Assembly: GCF_003050935.1 (NCBI RefSeq)
Contig: NZ_QAOX01000001.1
Location: forward strand, 620,001 to 684,000
Reading direction: 5' to 3'
Source of the DNA: Luteibacter sp. OK325
GTDB lineage: Bacteria; Pseudomonadota; Gammaproteobacteria; Xanthomonadales; Rhodanobacteraceae
Length of the DNA stretch: 64,000 nucleotides
This document shows, piece after piece, positions 27,177 to 36,961 of the stretch. A model generated the notes under the pieces. That model was given only the letters and a program-made list of their open reading frames with translations, was not told the origin of the DNA and did not search any database. Each line of letters opens with the position of its first letter. Position 1 is the stretch's first letter. The position numbers and the translations under genes were made by a program.

Positions 27177-27257
27177 TGTAGGAGCCGATTCATCGGCGAT
27201 CCCGCGGCAGCGGGCCAGGGTGCCGCAAGCACCCATCGCCGATGAATCGGCTCCTAC
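27177..27257. repeat. REP-type inverted pair forming a large hairpin
   Basis: A 23-bp perfect inverted repeat, GTAGGAGCCGATTCATCGGC plus GAT at 27178-27200 and its complement at 27235-27257, surrounds a 34-bp GC-rich spacer. It sits between the convergent VNG-repeat gene and hemF, where it can serve as a bidirectional terminator. It belongs to the same family as the repeats at 25.6, 40.3 and 51.7 kb. Confidence 0.8.
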
Positions 27258-27296
27258 CGAGCGTGCGGATGCGTCCGCGACCGCCTGAGATGGGCG

Positions 27297-28238
<942 letters not shown>

Positions 28239-28293
28239 TTAGCAAGACGCTCGGGATCCCCTCTGCGACACGCCGCCGCGCGCTGCCGACAGC

Positions 28294-28998
28294 TCAGGAA
28301 ATGCGGGCCGCCATGCGGTGGTTGCCGATCAGCGCCGCCCACCGCATGCCCGTATCGATCCACATCAGGTAGCCGGCCTCCATCAGCATGCGCAGCACGT
28401 AGCGGCGGTTCACCGGCAGGCGCTCCTCCGCACCGATGGGCGAGGCATCGAAGCCCAGGCGACGGGCAAGGTACATGCAACGCGCCAGGTGATAGCGGCT
28501 GGTCACCAGGCTAACCGGCGGCAAGACGGCACCGGCGCGGTCCCTGAGCAACTCGCGGGCGTGGCGAAGGTTTTCCAGCGAGTCGATCGACATCTGCTCG
28601 AGCAGCAGCGGAACGTCGCCAGGCCACCCCTCCGCGACGAGCCATCGCCGCCCCGCCTCGGCCTCGCTGACGGACCCGCCACTGAGGCCACCAAGCAGAA
28701 GCACCCGGTCAGCGCGACCGGCCAGCGCGTTATCGCGGCCGCGTATCAGCCGGCCGACGAAGTCATGCTCCGGGCGATCGTCGACAAGGCGACGGCCGAA
28801 GATCAACAACGTGTCGCGGCGGGCGGCCATGACCGGGCTGTGCCGCGCCAGTCGCCAGACCCGCACCGCATGCACGACATACAACAGACCCAGGCTGCCG
28901 ACAAACGCGATCGCCGTCACCAGGGCGGCGAGCAGGATGTCGCGATCGCTGAGGTATCGCCAGACGCCTCGGCGCAGGGGCTTGAGTAAACCGGACAT
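28294..28998 (-). CDS. YdcF/DUF218-like membrane-anchored protein
   Basis: The 234-aa protein has one N-terminal membrane helix (ILLAALVTAIAFVGSLGLLYVV). The DUF218 core carries VLLLGGLSGGSVSEAEAG, the conserved block SIDSLENLRHARELL, then VSLVTSRYHLARCMYLARRLGF. DUF218 proteins include ElyC and SanA, which affect envelope integrity; some are thought to bind nucleotide or lipid-linked substrates. It faces away from the pigment cluster and sits 118 bp from its first gene. Confidence 0.8.
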   Translation of the reverse strand: MSGLLKPLRRGVWRYLSDRDILLAALVTAIAFVGSLGLLYVVHAVRVWRLARHSPVMAARRDTLLIFGRRLVDDRPEHDFVGRLIRGRDNALAGRADRVLLLGGLSGGSVSEAEAGRRWLVAEGWPGDVPLLLEQMSIDSLENLRHARELLRDRAGAVLPPVSLVTSRYHLARCMYLARRLGFDASPIGAEERLPVNRRYVLRMLMEAGYLMWIDTGMRWAALIGNHRMAARIS

Positions 28999-29116
28999 GG
29001 GGAAGGCCCGCGGGAAGACCCGCAGTCTGTGCCATTCGCTCGCGCGGGTGCAATCGGCTGAACCGGGGCCCGGCGTTCACGAGACGCTATCAGGCAAAAA
29101 GGATAGGCTCGCGCGT

Positions 29117-30319
29117 ATGCCCCATCCCATGTCGCCTCTTTCCATTCGCGCGTATACCGCGACCTCTGCCCTCGGTCGCGGCCTCGATGCCCATGCCGAT
29201 GCCCTGCTTGCCTCACGTGGCGGCCTCACCCCGAACGACTTCAGCTCGGCCTCGCTGGATTGCTGGATCGGCCGCGTGGCCGGCCTCGAAGATGAGCCGC
29301 TACCGCCTGAACTCGCCGAATGGGAGTGCCGCAATAACCGCTTGGCCTGGCTGGCCCTGCGCCAGGACCATTTCATCGACGCCGTGCGCGATGCGCGCGA
29401 ACGCTATGGTGCCTCTCGCGTGGCGGTACTGCTCGGCACATCCACCTCGAGCATCGGTGCCACCGAGGAAGGTTACCGCCGTCTCGACCATGGCCGCATG
29501 CCGGAAGACCTTCACCGCCCCGTCCTGCACACGCCGCATTCGCTCGCCGGCTTCGTCGCCGCCGTGTTCGATCTCGAAGGTCCCTGCCTGACCGTCGCCA
29601 CGGCGTGCTCGTCGAGTGCGAAGGTCTTCGGCAATGCCGAGCGCATGATCCGCCTCGGGCTGATAGACGCGGCCGTGGTCGGTGGCACCGACACGCTGTG
29701 CGACAGCGTGCTGTTCGGCTTCAACTCGCTCGAACTGGTTTCAGGCGAGCCCTGCCGTCCCTTCGATGCGAACCGAAGTGGCATCTCGATCGGCGAAGCC
29801 GCCGGTTTCGCCTTGCTCGAACGCGCGACCGAAAGCACGTCCGGCCCGCTGCTGATCGGCTATGGCGAAGCGAGCGACGCTCACCACATGTCCACGCCGC
29901 ATCCTGAAGGTCTCGGTGCGGAGATCGCCCTGCGCGACGCCCTCGCCCGCGCGGGCGTCGAAGCCGGCGATGTCGACTACATCAACCTGCATGGCACCGC
30001 GAGCCAGAAGAACGACGAGGTGGAAGCCGCACTCGTCGCGCGTAATTTCCCCGCGAGCACGCGCGCCAGCTCGACCAAGGGCTTCACCGGCCACACGCTC
30101 GGCGCTGCCGGCATCCTCGAGGCGGTGATCACCTTGCTCACCATGCGCGACGGGCGCATCCCGGGCAACCTCGGCACGACGACCCCGGATCCCCTATGCG
30201 GTCCGCAGATGGCCTGGACGGGCGAACAAGGCAACGTACGTATCGCCCTGAGCAACTCGTTTGGTTTTGGTGGCAACAATGCCTGCCTGGCATTCGCTCA
30301 CGAGGGAGAACCCGCATGA
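29117..30319 (+). CDS. Beta-ketoacyl-ACP synthase of the aryl-polyene/xanthomonadin pathway
   Basis: This 400-aa FabB/F-type condensing enzyme has an intact Cys-His-His triad. The nucleophile is in TVATACSSSAKV, the first His in NLHGTASQKNDE and the second in FTGHTLGAAGILEA. It would extend the ACP-bound aryl starter with malonyl units. Its stop overlaps the start of the chain-length-factor gene (ATGA), and four genes follow in tight order. The ATG at 29117 is chosen; one at 29129 is also possible. Aryl-polyene function is inferred from its neighbours. Confidence 0.88.
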   Translation: MPHPMSPLSIRAYTATSALGRGLDAHADALLASRGGLTPNDFSSASLDCWIGRVAGLEDEPLPPELAEWECRNNRLAWLALRQDHFIDAVRDARERYGASRVAVLLGTSTSSIGATEEGYRRLDHGRMPEDLHRPVLHTPHSLAGFVAAVFDLEGPCLTVATACSSSAKVFGNAERMIRLGLIDAAVVGGTDTLCDSVLFGFNSLELVSGEPCRPFDANRSGISIGEAAGFALLERATESTSGPLLIGYGEASDAHHMSTPHPEGLGAEIALRDALARAGVEAGDVDYINLHGTASQKNDEVEAALVARNFPASTRASSTKGFTGHTLGAAGILEAVITLLTMRDGRIPGNLGTTTPDPLCGPQMAWTGEQGNVRIALSNSFGFGGNNACLAFAHEGEPA

Positions 30320-31116
30320 GCGCCGCCCTGACTGTCTGGGTAAAAGGTATCGGCGTGTGGGCGCCGGGTGCCGCCGACTGGGATGCGTTTTGCGAGATCG
30401 CCGCCGGTCGCGCGGGGGCCGCCGCCGAGGCCCGTCCGATGGCCGACGTGCTCCCGCCCAACGAGCGCCGACGCGCGCCGGAGAGCGTGCTGCTCGCTGC
30501 CGCCGTCGCCGGTCAGGCGGTCCGAATGAGCGGCGTCGATGCAGCCACGCTGCCCTGCGTCTTCGCTTCCGCGCATGGCGACCAGACCATTACCGACTAC
30601 ATGTGCGCAACGCTCGCCGGCACACCGACCGAATTGTCCCCGACGAAGTTCCATAACTCGGTGCACAACGCACCGGCCGGCTACTGGACCATCGCCACGC
30701 ACTGCCATGCGAGTTCCAGCGCCGTTTCCGGCGGCGAAACTACGTTTGGCGCCGGGTTACTTGAAGCGGCGACGCTCGCCGTCGCCGACGACCGCGACGT
30801 TCTACTGGCCAGCTATGACATTGCCGGGGCGGGACCGCTGGGCGAGATGACCGCGACCACCGGACCGTTTGCCGTCGCCCTGGTCTTGTCGCCCCATGCG
30901 GACGCGGCCGCCATACGCCTCGATGTCACGCCGGCACCGGGAAATAGCGGTAGCCAGCCAACCGGCAACGCCTGGCTGGATGATGTGGCCGCAAGCAATC
31001 CCTCGGCGCAGGCCATTCCCCTGGTGCATGCCCTTGCCCTGGCGCGCACCACCGCGCTGCGTATTCCTGCGGCCCATGAACTCGATCTCCATGTCGATGT
31101 GGGGGTGGACACGTGA
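30316..31116 (+). CDS. Ketosynthase-like chain-length factor (Ketoacyl-synt_2 type)
   Basis: This 266-aa truncated ketosynthase homologue has the N-terminal fold with HNSVHNAPAGYWTIATHCHASSS. The normal active-site position reads HCHASSS and lacks the nucleophilic Cys of condensing enzymes. Such proteins pair with a full ketosynthase to control chain length, as in xanthomonadin and aryl-polyene clusters. It is translationally coupled at both ends: ATGA with the ketosynthase and GTGA with the glycosyltransferase. Confidence 0.8.
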   Translation: MSAALTVWVKGIGVWAPGAADWDAFCEIAAGRAGAAAEARPMADVLPPNERRRAPESVLLAAAVAGQAVRMSGVDAATLPCVFASAHGDQTITDYMCATLAGTPTELSPTKFHNSVHNAPAGYWTIATHCHASSSAVSGGETTFGAGLLEAATLAVADDRDVLLASYDIAGAGPLGEMTATTGPFAVALVLSPHADAAAIRLDVTPAPGNSGSQPTGNAWLDDVAASNPSAQAIPLVHALALARTTALRIPAAHELDLHVDVGVDT

Positions 31117-31889
31117 ATGCGAGCGTCGAACGATGCTGCATCCTGATCCCCTGCCTCAACGAGGAAGGAGCCATCGGCCGCGTGGTGGGCGAAGCGCTGG
31201 CGCTGGGGCTTCCGGTCATCGTCGTCGACGACGGCTCGGACGACCGCACGCCCGATATCGTGGGCGCCCTTCCCGTCACCCTGCTTCGCCACCCCACACG
31301 ACGTGGCAAGGGCGAAGCCTTGCGCAGCGGTTTCCGCGAAGTGTTGCGCCAGGGATTTGATGCCGTGGTCACCATGGATGGCGATGGCCAGCACCTCGCC
31401 TCCGACATTCCGGCCATCCTCGCCGCGAGCCAGGAGCATCCCGGCTGCATTGTCATCGGCGCACGGATCCTCGACCGCGACCAGCAACCGCCCGGTCGCC
31501 GCCGTGCCAACGCCGTCGCCGACTGGGGCATCTCCTGTGCATGCGCACAACCCATCGCGGATACGCAGAGCGGCCAGCGCCTTTACCCGCGCGCCGTGCT
31601 CGACCTGGTCGACATTCCTGCGGAGCACTTTGTCTTCGAAGCCGCATTACTGATCACCGCCTGTCGCGAACGCGGCACCCGCGTCGTCTCGGTGCCGATC
31701 GCCTCGCGGTACCATGGCGACTTCAGGGTCAGCCATTTCAATCCCGTTCGCGATGTCACCCGGATCACGGTCTACACCGTCGGCAGGGTCTTCCACTACG
31801 GAAACTTCCTGGCCAGTTACCGACGCTCACGCAGTGAGCCAACCATCATCGGTGCCACCGAATCGATCGAACCAGGCATCGCACACTGA
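31113..31889 (+). CDS. Family 2 glycosyltransferase of the pigment cluster
   Basis: The 258-aa GT-A fold enzyme starts at a GTG overlapping the previous stop. Motifs are ILIPCLNEEGAIGRVV, the nucleotide-binding VIVVDDGSDD, and the metal-binding DxD-like site VTMDGDGQHL. The acceptor region is DTQSGQRLYPRAVL. It resembles dolichyl-phosphate mannosyl-type transferases without the membrane domain. In pigment clusters such enzymes are thought to decorate or anchor the polyene; its donor sugar is unknown. Confidence 0.83.
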   Translation: MNASVERCCILIPCLNEEGAIGRVVGEALALGLPVIVVDDGSDDRTPDIVGALPVTLLRHPTRRGKGEALRSGFREVLRQGFDAVVTMDGDGQHLASDIPAILAASQEHPGCIVIGARILDRDQQPPGRRRANAVADWGISCACAQPIADTQSGQRLYPRAVLDLVDIPAEHFVFEAALLITACRERGTRVVSVPIASRYHGDFRVSHFNPVRDVTRITVYTVGRVFHYGNFLASYRRSRSEPTIIGATESIEPGIAH

Positions 31890-31904
31890 CACCCGAGGTG
31901 GAAC

Positions 31905-33503
31905 ATGGACCGTAAGCCGCACGACGCCGTCATCCTGGGAGGAGGCCTTGCCGGGCTCTCGCTCGCCATGCAGCTCAAGGGCGAATACCCGGACATGGAC
32001 ATCGTGGTGCTCGAGCGGCAAGCGCGTCCGTTGCCTGCGGCGGCACACAAGGTGGGTGAGTCAACCGTGGAGATCGCGGCGCACTACTTCGCCGACACGC
32101 TCGGCCTTCGCGACCATCTTGAAAGCTCGCATATCCGCAAGTTCGGCTTCCGCTTCTTTTTCTCCGAAGGCCAGGATGACCTGGCTGACGTGACGGAACT
32201 GGGCGTCAGCGCGGTGCTGCCGACGCCGAGCTATCAGATCGATCGCGGCATCCTCGAAAACTATCTCGGCGACGAGGCGCGTCGGCGTGGTATCGATTTT
32301 CGCGACGGCGTTACCGTTCGCGGCTTCGACATCGGCGCAGGCGAGGCGCCACATACGGTTCGGGCAAGCGCAGCGGACGGCAGCGACCTGGTGCTGCACG
32401 CGCGTTGGCTGCTCGACGCTTCGGGCCGCGCCGGCATGATCCGACGTAAGTTCGATTTCACGCGCGACAACGGCCATCACGTCAATGCCGTGTGGTTCCG
32501 GATCGATGACCGGCTGGAGATCGACGGCTGGTGCGACGACGCGGAGTGGAAGGAGCGCTGTCGGCCGCCCGAACGCTGGCGTTCGACCAATCATCTGTGC
32601 GGACCAGGGTATTGGGTGTGGTTGATCCCCCTTTCCTCAGGTGCGCATTCGGTGGGTATCGTCGCCGACGCGGCCATGCACCCGATTGAAGGCATGAAGA
32701 CCTTCGACCTTGCGGTCGACTGGTTGGAGAAACACCAGCCGCTGGTCGCCCGCCAGGTGATCGAGCGGCGCGAAAAGCTGCTGGACTTCGCCTTCTTCCG
32801 GAACTTCTCGTACAGCTGTTCACGAATGTTCTCTTCCGACCGCTGGGCCCTGACGGGTGAAGCCGGTGCCTTTCTCGATCCCTTCTATTCGCCCGGCAGC
32901 GATTTCATCGCCATCGCCAATACGTACATCACGCTACTGATCGGCCATGATCGCCGCGGTGAGAACGTGGCACCGCATGCTCGCCTCTACGAGCGGCTGT
33001 TCTTCTCGTTTTACGAAGGCACGCTGAAGATGTATCGCGGGCAGTACAACCTCTTCGGTGACGCCGAAGTGCTACCGATCAAGGTGATCTGGGATTACGC
33101 GTATTACTGGGGAGTACTCTGCCAGATCGTGTTCCAGAAGCGGCTGGGCGACAGCGCCTTCATCGCCAGGATGAGCAACGAGCTGATTGCCGCCACCGAT
33201 CTGAACACGAAGATGCAGGCTTTTTTCCAGTCCTGGCACACCGTTTCGAACGGTCGAAATCCAAAGGTCATGCTCGACCAGCGCGATCTTGCCTGGTTTG
33301 CCGACATGAATAGCACCCTGCACGACGTGATGGACGACGACACGCTGGCAGAGCGACTGCGTGGCACCGTCAGGATGATGCGACTGCTGGCGGCAAGCAT
33401 TGTCGAGCGCGCCGCGGACGATCACCCGTCGCTGCGCGAGGTGGCTGGGGAGCTGCTCGACATTGAAGGCGAACGTACGGAGCTGTTCGCACGGGTGGCC
33501 TGA
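31905..33503 (+). CDS. FAD-dependent tryptophan-halogenase-like enzyme
   Basis: The 532-aa flavoprotein has an N-terminal GxGxxG-type dinucleotide site (VILGGGLAGLSLAMQL). The halogenase fingerprint WxWxIP is present as WVWLIP at about residue 245, and the conserved block GEAGAFLDPFYSPGSDF contacts FAD. A lysine occurs in AHKVGEST near the usual catalytic-lysine region. Xanthomonadins are brominated in Xanthomonas, so a polyene halogenase role is plausible. Some homologues in these clusters are instead treated as oxidoreductases. It is the last gene of the plus-strand operon. Confidence 0.8.
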   Translation: MDRKPHDAVILGGGLAGLSLAMQLKGEYPDMDIVVLERQARPLPAAAHKVGESTVEIAAHYFADTLGLRDHLESSHIRKFGFRFFFSEGQDDLADVTELGVSAVLPTPSYQIDRGILENYLGDEARRRGIDFRDGVTVRGFDIGAGEAPHTVRASAADGSDLVLHARWLLDASGRAGMIRRKFDFTRDNGHHVNAVWFRIDDRLEIDGWCDDAEWKERCRPPERWRSTNHLCGPGYWVWLIPLSSGAHSVGIVADAAMHPIEGMKTFDLAVDWLEKHQPLVARQVIERREKLLDFAFFRNFSYSCSRMFSSDRWALTGEAGAFLDPFYSPGSDFIAIANTYITLLIGHDRRGENVAPHARLYERLFFSFYEGTLKMYRGQYNLFGDAEVLPIKVIWDYAYYWGVLCQIVFQKRLGDSAFIARMSNELIAATDLNTKMQAFFQSWHTVSNGRNPKVMLDQRDLAWFADMNSTLHDVMDDDTLAERLRGTVRMMRLLAASIVERAADDHPSLREVAGELLDIEGERTELFARVA

Positions 33504-33542
33504 GTCGCGGGTTCTGAGACGACGGCGACGCAGACTGCTCTG

Positions 33543-33606
33543 GTCGGCCCGGAGGGGGCGGTCAGGCTCCTCATCAGTCCCCTTTCAGGTACCCCTCCGG
33601 GCCGAC
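33543..33606. terminator. Long inverted repeat between the two convergent pigment operons
   Basis: GTCGGCCCGGAGGGG (33543-33557) and CCCCTCCGGGCCGAC (33592-33606) are a perfect 15-bp inverted repeat around a 34-nt spacer. It is placed between the halogenase stop and the convergent dehydratase stop. It probably ends both transcripts. Confidence 0.55.
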
Positions 33607-33620
33607 GGCTATGCGGGTGG

Positions 33621-34055
33621 TCACATCTTCGGGTGAATGACGGCCGCGCGACCCGAGGCGATTTCGACGCCTTCATGCTCGATCTGGAACGTGTACTGCG
33701 CGCCGGTATCGTCGGCGATCAGGCACTGCGCGCGCACGTGCAGCGTACCTGGCAGCGTGTCCACGCGGTCGGTAGCCAGCTTGACACCGCGAAGGCTAAC
33801 CAGCATCCCCGGGCGTGGTTCCGTCTCACCCCGCTCGCGCGCGCGTAACGCACCGTGTACGGCCATCGCCTGCGCTCCGTACTCAGCCAGGTGTACGGCA
33901 TGCAGCCCATGCTCACCACGCAGTGGATGCGTGTCGAGTACATGGCTGACGCTCGTCGCATGGATGGACGTGTCGTCCCAGACGACAACGCCATCGAGAA
34001 GACACATGTCGCCGGCGTGCGGAATGAGATCGATGAAGTCAGTCTTGGCGAGCAT
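33621..34055 (-). CDS. ApeP-like hotdog 3-hydroxyacyl-ACP dehydratase
   Basis: The 144-aa hotdog protein starts MLAKTDFIDLIPHAGDMCLLD; the IPHAGDMCLLD block is typical of the ApeP/FabZ-related dehydratases of aryl-polyene clusters. The downstream HAVHLAEYGAQAMAVHGAL contains the catalytic-type acidic helix residue. It would remove water during polyene extension. It is the last gene of the minus-strand pigment operon. The start was chosen from homology, as the ribosome-binding site is weak. Confidence 0.78.
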   Translation of the reverse strand: MLAKTDFIDLIPHAGDMCLLDGVVVWDDTSIHATSVSHVLDTHPLRGEHGLHAVHLAEYGAQAMAVHGALRARERGETEPRPGMLVSLRGVKLATDRVDTLPGTLHVRAQCLIADDTGAQYTFQIEHEGVEIASGRAAVIHPKM

Positions 34056-34131
34056 GCGGGGCCATGAGGATCGAGAGGCAGAAATGGAAGGCGGGGTCGT
34101 CTGTGTCGCCAACGCTTTCGCGTCATCGGGC

Positions 34132-35085
34132 TCAGACCTCTGAGTGGCCGGACACGTGAGCGGCAGCAGCGCCGGCAGGTTCGTCAGCAGCGCCGGTTTC
34201 TTGCCAGAAGTCGTAGAAATTGAACCAGTTGAAGGGATAGACGCGCGCATAGTGCTCAACACGCACGGCGAAGCGTCCGATCACGGCGTCAAGTTCAGGC
34301 TTGCGATTGGCCCGCGGAATGTCGATGCCGTCGGAGAACGCTTCGAAAATCAGCTTGTAGCGATTGCCGCCGAGATAGATACCCATGCACAGCACGACGG
34401 GAATCTTCAGCGCAGAAGCCAGCAACCATGGCCCGGCAGGAAAGGGCGCCGGCGTACCGAGGAACGGAACCATGCGTGTGGTCTCGTTCTGGTGGCCACG
34501 ATCGGCGAGCAAGGCCACCATGCCGCCTCGTTGCGCGCTTTCGGCCATCGCCAGGGCGACCGAAGTGCCACCGAGTGCCGCGTCGATCACCGCGGCGCCA
34601 ACGTCCGGCGCAAGCGCCTCGAGCATGGCCGTGAGCGCGGGGGTCTTCTGTTTGTCCAGCACCACGCGCAGCGGCACGTCGGGACGGCGGCCGCTGAGAG
34701 CCCGAAGCGCCTCGAAGCTGCCCTGGTGAGAGCCGATCAGCAGCACACCCTGGCGCGCATCGAGATAGCGGTCGAGGATGGCCAGGCCTTCGACATCGAC
34801 GACGAAGTCGCGCTCGCCATGGGCGAGGAAGAACATGCGATCGAGCAACGTCGCCGCGAACATGTGGATGTGATGGAAGACATCCCGGGATGTGATCGGT
34901 CGATGCAGGACGCGCGCAAGGTAACGGCGCGAGGCGTCACGCTCGTCGGCGCGACGCAGGAAAAAATAAAACGCGATGGGATAAAGCAGGATGCGTGCGA
35001 CGTCGCGCCCGAGCCGCATGGCGATCGTCCGGATCACCCAGATGGCGAAATGCCCGCCGCCTTCGCGCTGCTTCCAGTGGCTCAT
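34132..35085 (-). CDS. LpxL/HtrB-type acyltransferase of the pigment cluster
   Basis: The 317-aa membrane-associated acyltransferase has an HX4E-like catalytic motif within [13 protein letters not shown], typical of the lysophospholipid/lipid A acyltransferase superfamily. The later block [13 protein letters not shown] matches the LpxL family. It overlaps the next upstream gene by 4 bp. In aryl-polyene loci such enzymes are thought to acylate the lipid anchor of the pigment. Confidence 0.82.
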   Translation of the reverse strand: MSHWKQREGGGHFAIWVIRTIAMRLGRDVARILLYPIAFYFFLRRADERDASRRYLARVLHRPITSRDVFHHIHMFAATLLDRMFFLAHGERDFVVDVEGLAILDRYLDARQGVLLIGSHQGSFEALRALSGRRPDVPLRVVLDKQKTPALTAMLEALAPDVGAAVIDAALGGTSVALAMAESAQRGGMVALLADRGHQNETTRMVPFLGTPAPFPAGPWLLASALKIPVVLCMGIYLGGNRYKLIFEAFSDGIDIPRANRKPELDAVIGRFAVRVEHYARVYPFNWFNFYDFWQETGAADEPAGAAAAHVSGHSEV

Positions 35086-35396
35086 GCTTCCGCTTCCAGG
35101 GTGCCGCGCAGAAGGGTGTCGGCGCCGCGACGAACGGTAAAGCGATAGCGCGCGTCGGCCAGGGCGAGGAGCTCCAGCTCGGCGTCTTCGCCGGGCAGCA
35201 GGGGTGCGAGAAACTTCGCGTCGACGACCTGGCGCACGCCCAGGCCGCACCACTCACGCAGCGCTTCCGCGGCCTGCTCGATCAGGAGCACGCCGGCGAC
35301 GATGGGCTGCCCCGGAAAGTGACCGGCAAAGCTGGGGTGCGCGGCATCGAAATGCAGCGGGCGGACGTAGGGCGCGATGTTGGCGGTGTCGGTCAA
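35082..35396 (-). CDS. ApeI/FabZ-like 3-hydroxyacyl-ACP dehydratase, TTG start
   Basis: The 104-aa hotdog protein carries the FabZ catalytic block [27 protein letters not shown], containing the catalytic His. The start is a TTG preceded by CCGGAGCC. It is translationally coupled to the acyltransferase gene. Its partner dehydratase is the gene at 33.6 kb. Two dehydratases are usual in aryl-polyene loci. Confidence 0.78.
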   Translation of the reverse strand: MTDTANIAPYVRPLHFDAAHPSFAGHFPGQPIVAGVLLIEQAAEALREWCGLGVRQVVDAKFLAPLLPGEDAELELLALADARYRFTVRRGADTLLRGTLEAEA

Positions 35397-35498
35397 CGGC
35401 TGGCTCCGGGCCTTGGGAGGAACGGCGACGCGTCGGTCGTCGCCCCGGGATCTGCGCGCAGCAGAACACGGCGGGGGCGAGTACGACCTGAACGACCG

Positions 35499-35771
35499 TC
35501 AGGCCGCGGCGCGATGCTGTTCGACGTGCTCGGAGAGCGACCGAAGGTTTGTGAAGATAGTGCGATTGTCCGGGTTGTCGGACTTCAGCTGGAAGCCGTA
35601 ACGCTTGGACACGGCAAGCGCGATTTCGAGGGCGTCGATCGAGTCCAGGCCGAGGTCGCCGCCGAAAAGGGGCGCCTCGGGATCGATGTCGGCCGGCTTC
35701 ACCGACTCGAGGTTGAGGCTCGTGACAATCAGTTCTGCCAGTTCTTTCTGTGCTTCGGTTTGCGTTGCCAT
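35499..35771 (-). CDS. Acyl carrier protein of the pigment pathway
   Basis: The 90-aa carrier has the phosphopantetheine attachment motif GLDSIDALEI, with Ser44 as the attachment site. The helical segments of an ACP are clear, with a GGAAAG ribosome-binding site before the ATG. It is the first gene of the minus-strand operon ACP, dehydratase, acyltransferase, dehydratase. A 102-bp gap follows before the dehydratase. It would carry the growing aryl polyene chain. Confidence 0.88.
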   Translation of the reverse strand: MATQTEAQKELAELIVTSLNLESVKPADIDPEAPLFGGDLGLDSIDALEIALAVSKRYGFQLKSDNPDNRTIFTNLRSLSEHVEQHRAAA

Positions 35772-35947
35772 GTGGTCTTTCCAGGTCTCGATATACCTGC
35801 CTCCCCCCGGATGGCAGCGACCATGGACTTTAACACAGGGGCCTCGCCGGACCCGTGGGTCCGTTCAGCGTCCGGAAGCCATCCTCACCCACACGCCGCG
35901 CTGACAACGGAACGATATGATGGCTTCGACGACTACCGGAATGCCCG

Positions 35948-36934
35948 ATGCCCCCAGGCAGTGAAATGCGCGAGCGCTCGCCGCTTACCGCCCCTCCCGC
36001 TCCGTTGGTGAGCTACCAGGCCACGTCCGCGGCGCTATCGCCGCAAACCCTCGCCGCCTTTGGATTCGGCCGAGACGCCGTCCATCACGATGATCCTCGC
36101 TGGCTGCGCGTGGCGCTTGAACCACTGGGCCAGGGCCTGGCCGAGGTGTGGGAGGTCGGCGCCGAGGTAGCCAGCGGGCGCGACGGCGACCTTCGGTGGT
36201 CACGGGGGGGCGGCTGGCTGTTCGCCGCTGTCGAGTGCAGGGAAGATGACCACGGCGGTACCGAAGCAGCGGCGGACTATGCCTACGGCCTGCTGTCGCG
36301 TCTCCTGGCGGCAAGCAATGAGCGCCATGTGCAGCGCATCTGGAACTACCTTGCGGCCATCAACGAGGGCACGGGTGACGACGAACGCTACAAGCACTTC
36401 TGCACCGGCCGCATCCGTGGCATGGGTGACGTCTTCGCCCAGGGCTTCCCCGCAGCCACGGCGATCGGCCATCACGCGGAACCGGGCCTGCTGCAGGTGT
36501 ACCTGCTTGCCACCGACCGGCCGGGGACGAAGGTAGAGAATCCGCGTCAGGTCAGCGCCTGGCGTTATCCGCGCCAGTACGGCCGCACCCCGCCGAGCTT
36601 CGCCCGCGCGACGCTGCTCCCGGCCGACGACGTGCTGGCGATTTCCGGTACGGCGGCGGTCGTCGGCCATGCGTCAGCGCATGCCGGCGACATCGCGGCG
36701 CAGTTGGGCGAGACCTTGCGCAACCTCGATACCCTGCTCGAAGCCGGCGGCCTACCCTCCGGGTTCGATCACCTCGCGCCGCTGAAGATCTACGTGCGGC
36801 ATCCGCACGACGAGGCCGTGGTTCGCGCCTTCGCCGCCAGACATCTTCCGGATGCGCCACTGCTTCTGGTCCACGGCGACATTTGCCGAGCCGAGTTACT
36901 CGTCGAAATCGACGGCTGGCGCTATCGCGCCTGA
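35948..36934 (+). CDS. xanB2: XanB2-type chorismatase (3-/4-hydroxybenzoate synthase)
   Basis: The 328-aa protein resembles the XanB2/FkbO/Hyg5 chorismatase family, which splits chorismate into hydroxybenzoate and pyruvate and in Xanthomonas feeds both pigment and ubiquinone synthesis. Family-like blocks are NYLAAINEGTGDDERYKHFCTGR and the C-terminal RidA-like fold (YVRHPHDEAVVRAFAARHLP). The length matches XanB2. Two starts are possible (35948 and 35966). The gene is divergent from the ACP operon and shares its 176-bp promoter region. This enzyme is the best evidence for a hydroxybenzoate-derived pigment. Confidence 0.83.
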   Translation: MPPGSEMRERSPLTAPPAPLVSYQATSAALSPQTLAAFGFGRDAVHHDDPRWLRVALEPLGQGLAEVWEVGAEVASGRDGDLRWSRGGGWLFAAVECREDDHGGTEAAADYAYGLLSRLLAASNERHVQRIWNYLAAINEGTGDDERYKHFCTGRIRGMGDVFAQGFPAATAIGHHAEPGLLQVYLLATDRPGTKVENPRQVSAWRYPRQYGRTPPSFARATLLPADDVLAISGTAAVVGHASAHAGDIAAQLGETLRNLDTLLEAGGLPSGFDHLAPLKIYVRHPHDEAVVRAFAARHLPDAPLLLVHGDICRAELLVEIDGWRYRA

Positions 36935-36961
36935 TCTGCTGCTCGTATCAGGCGGCTCTAA

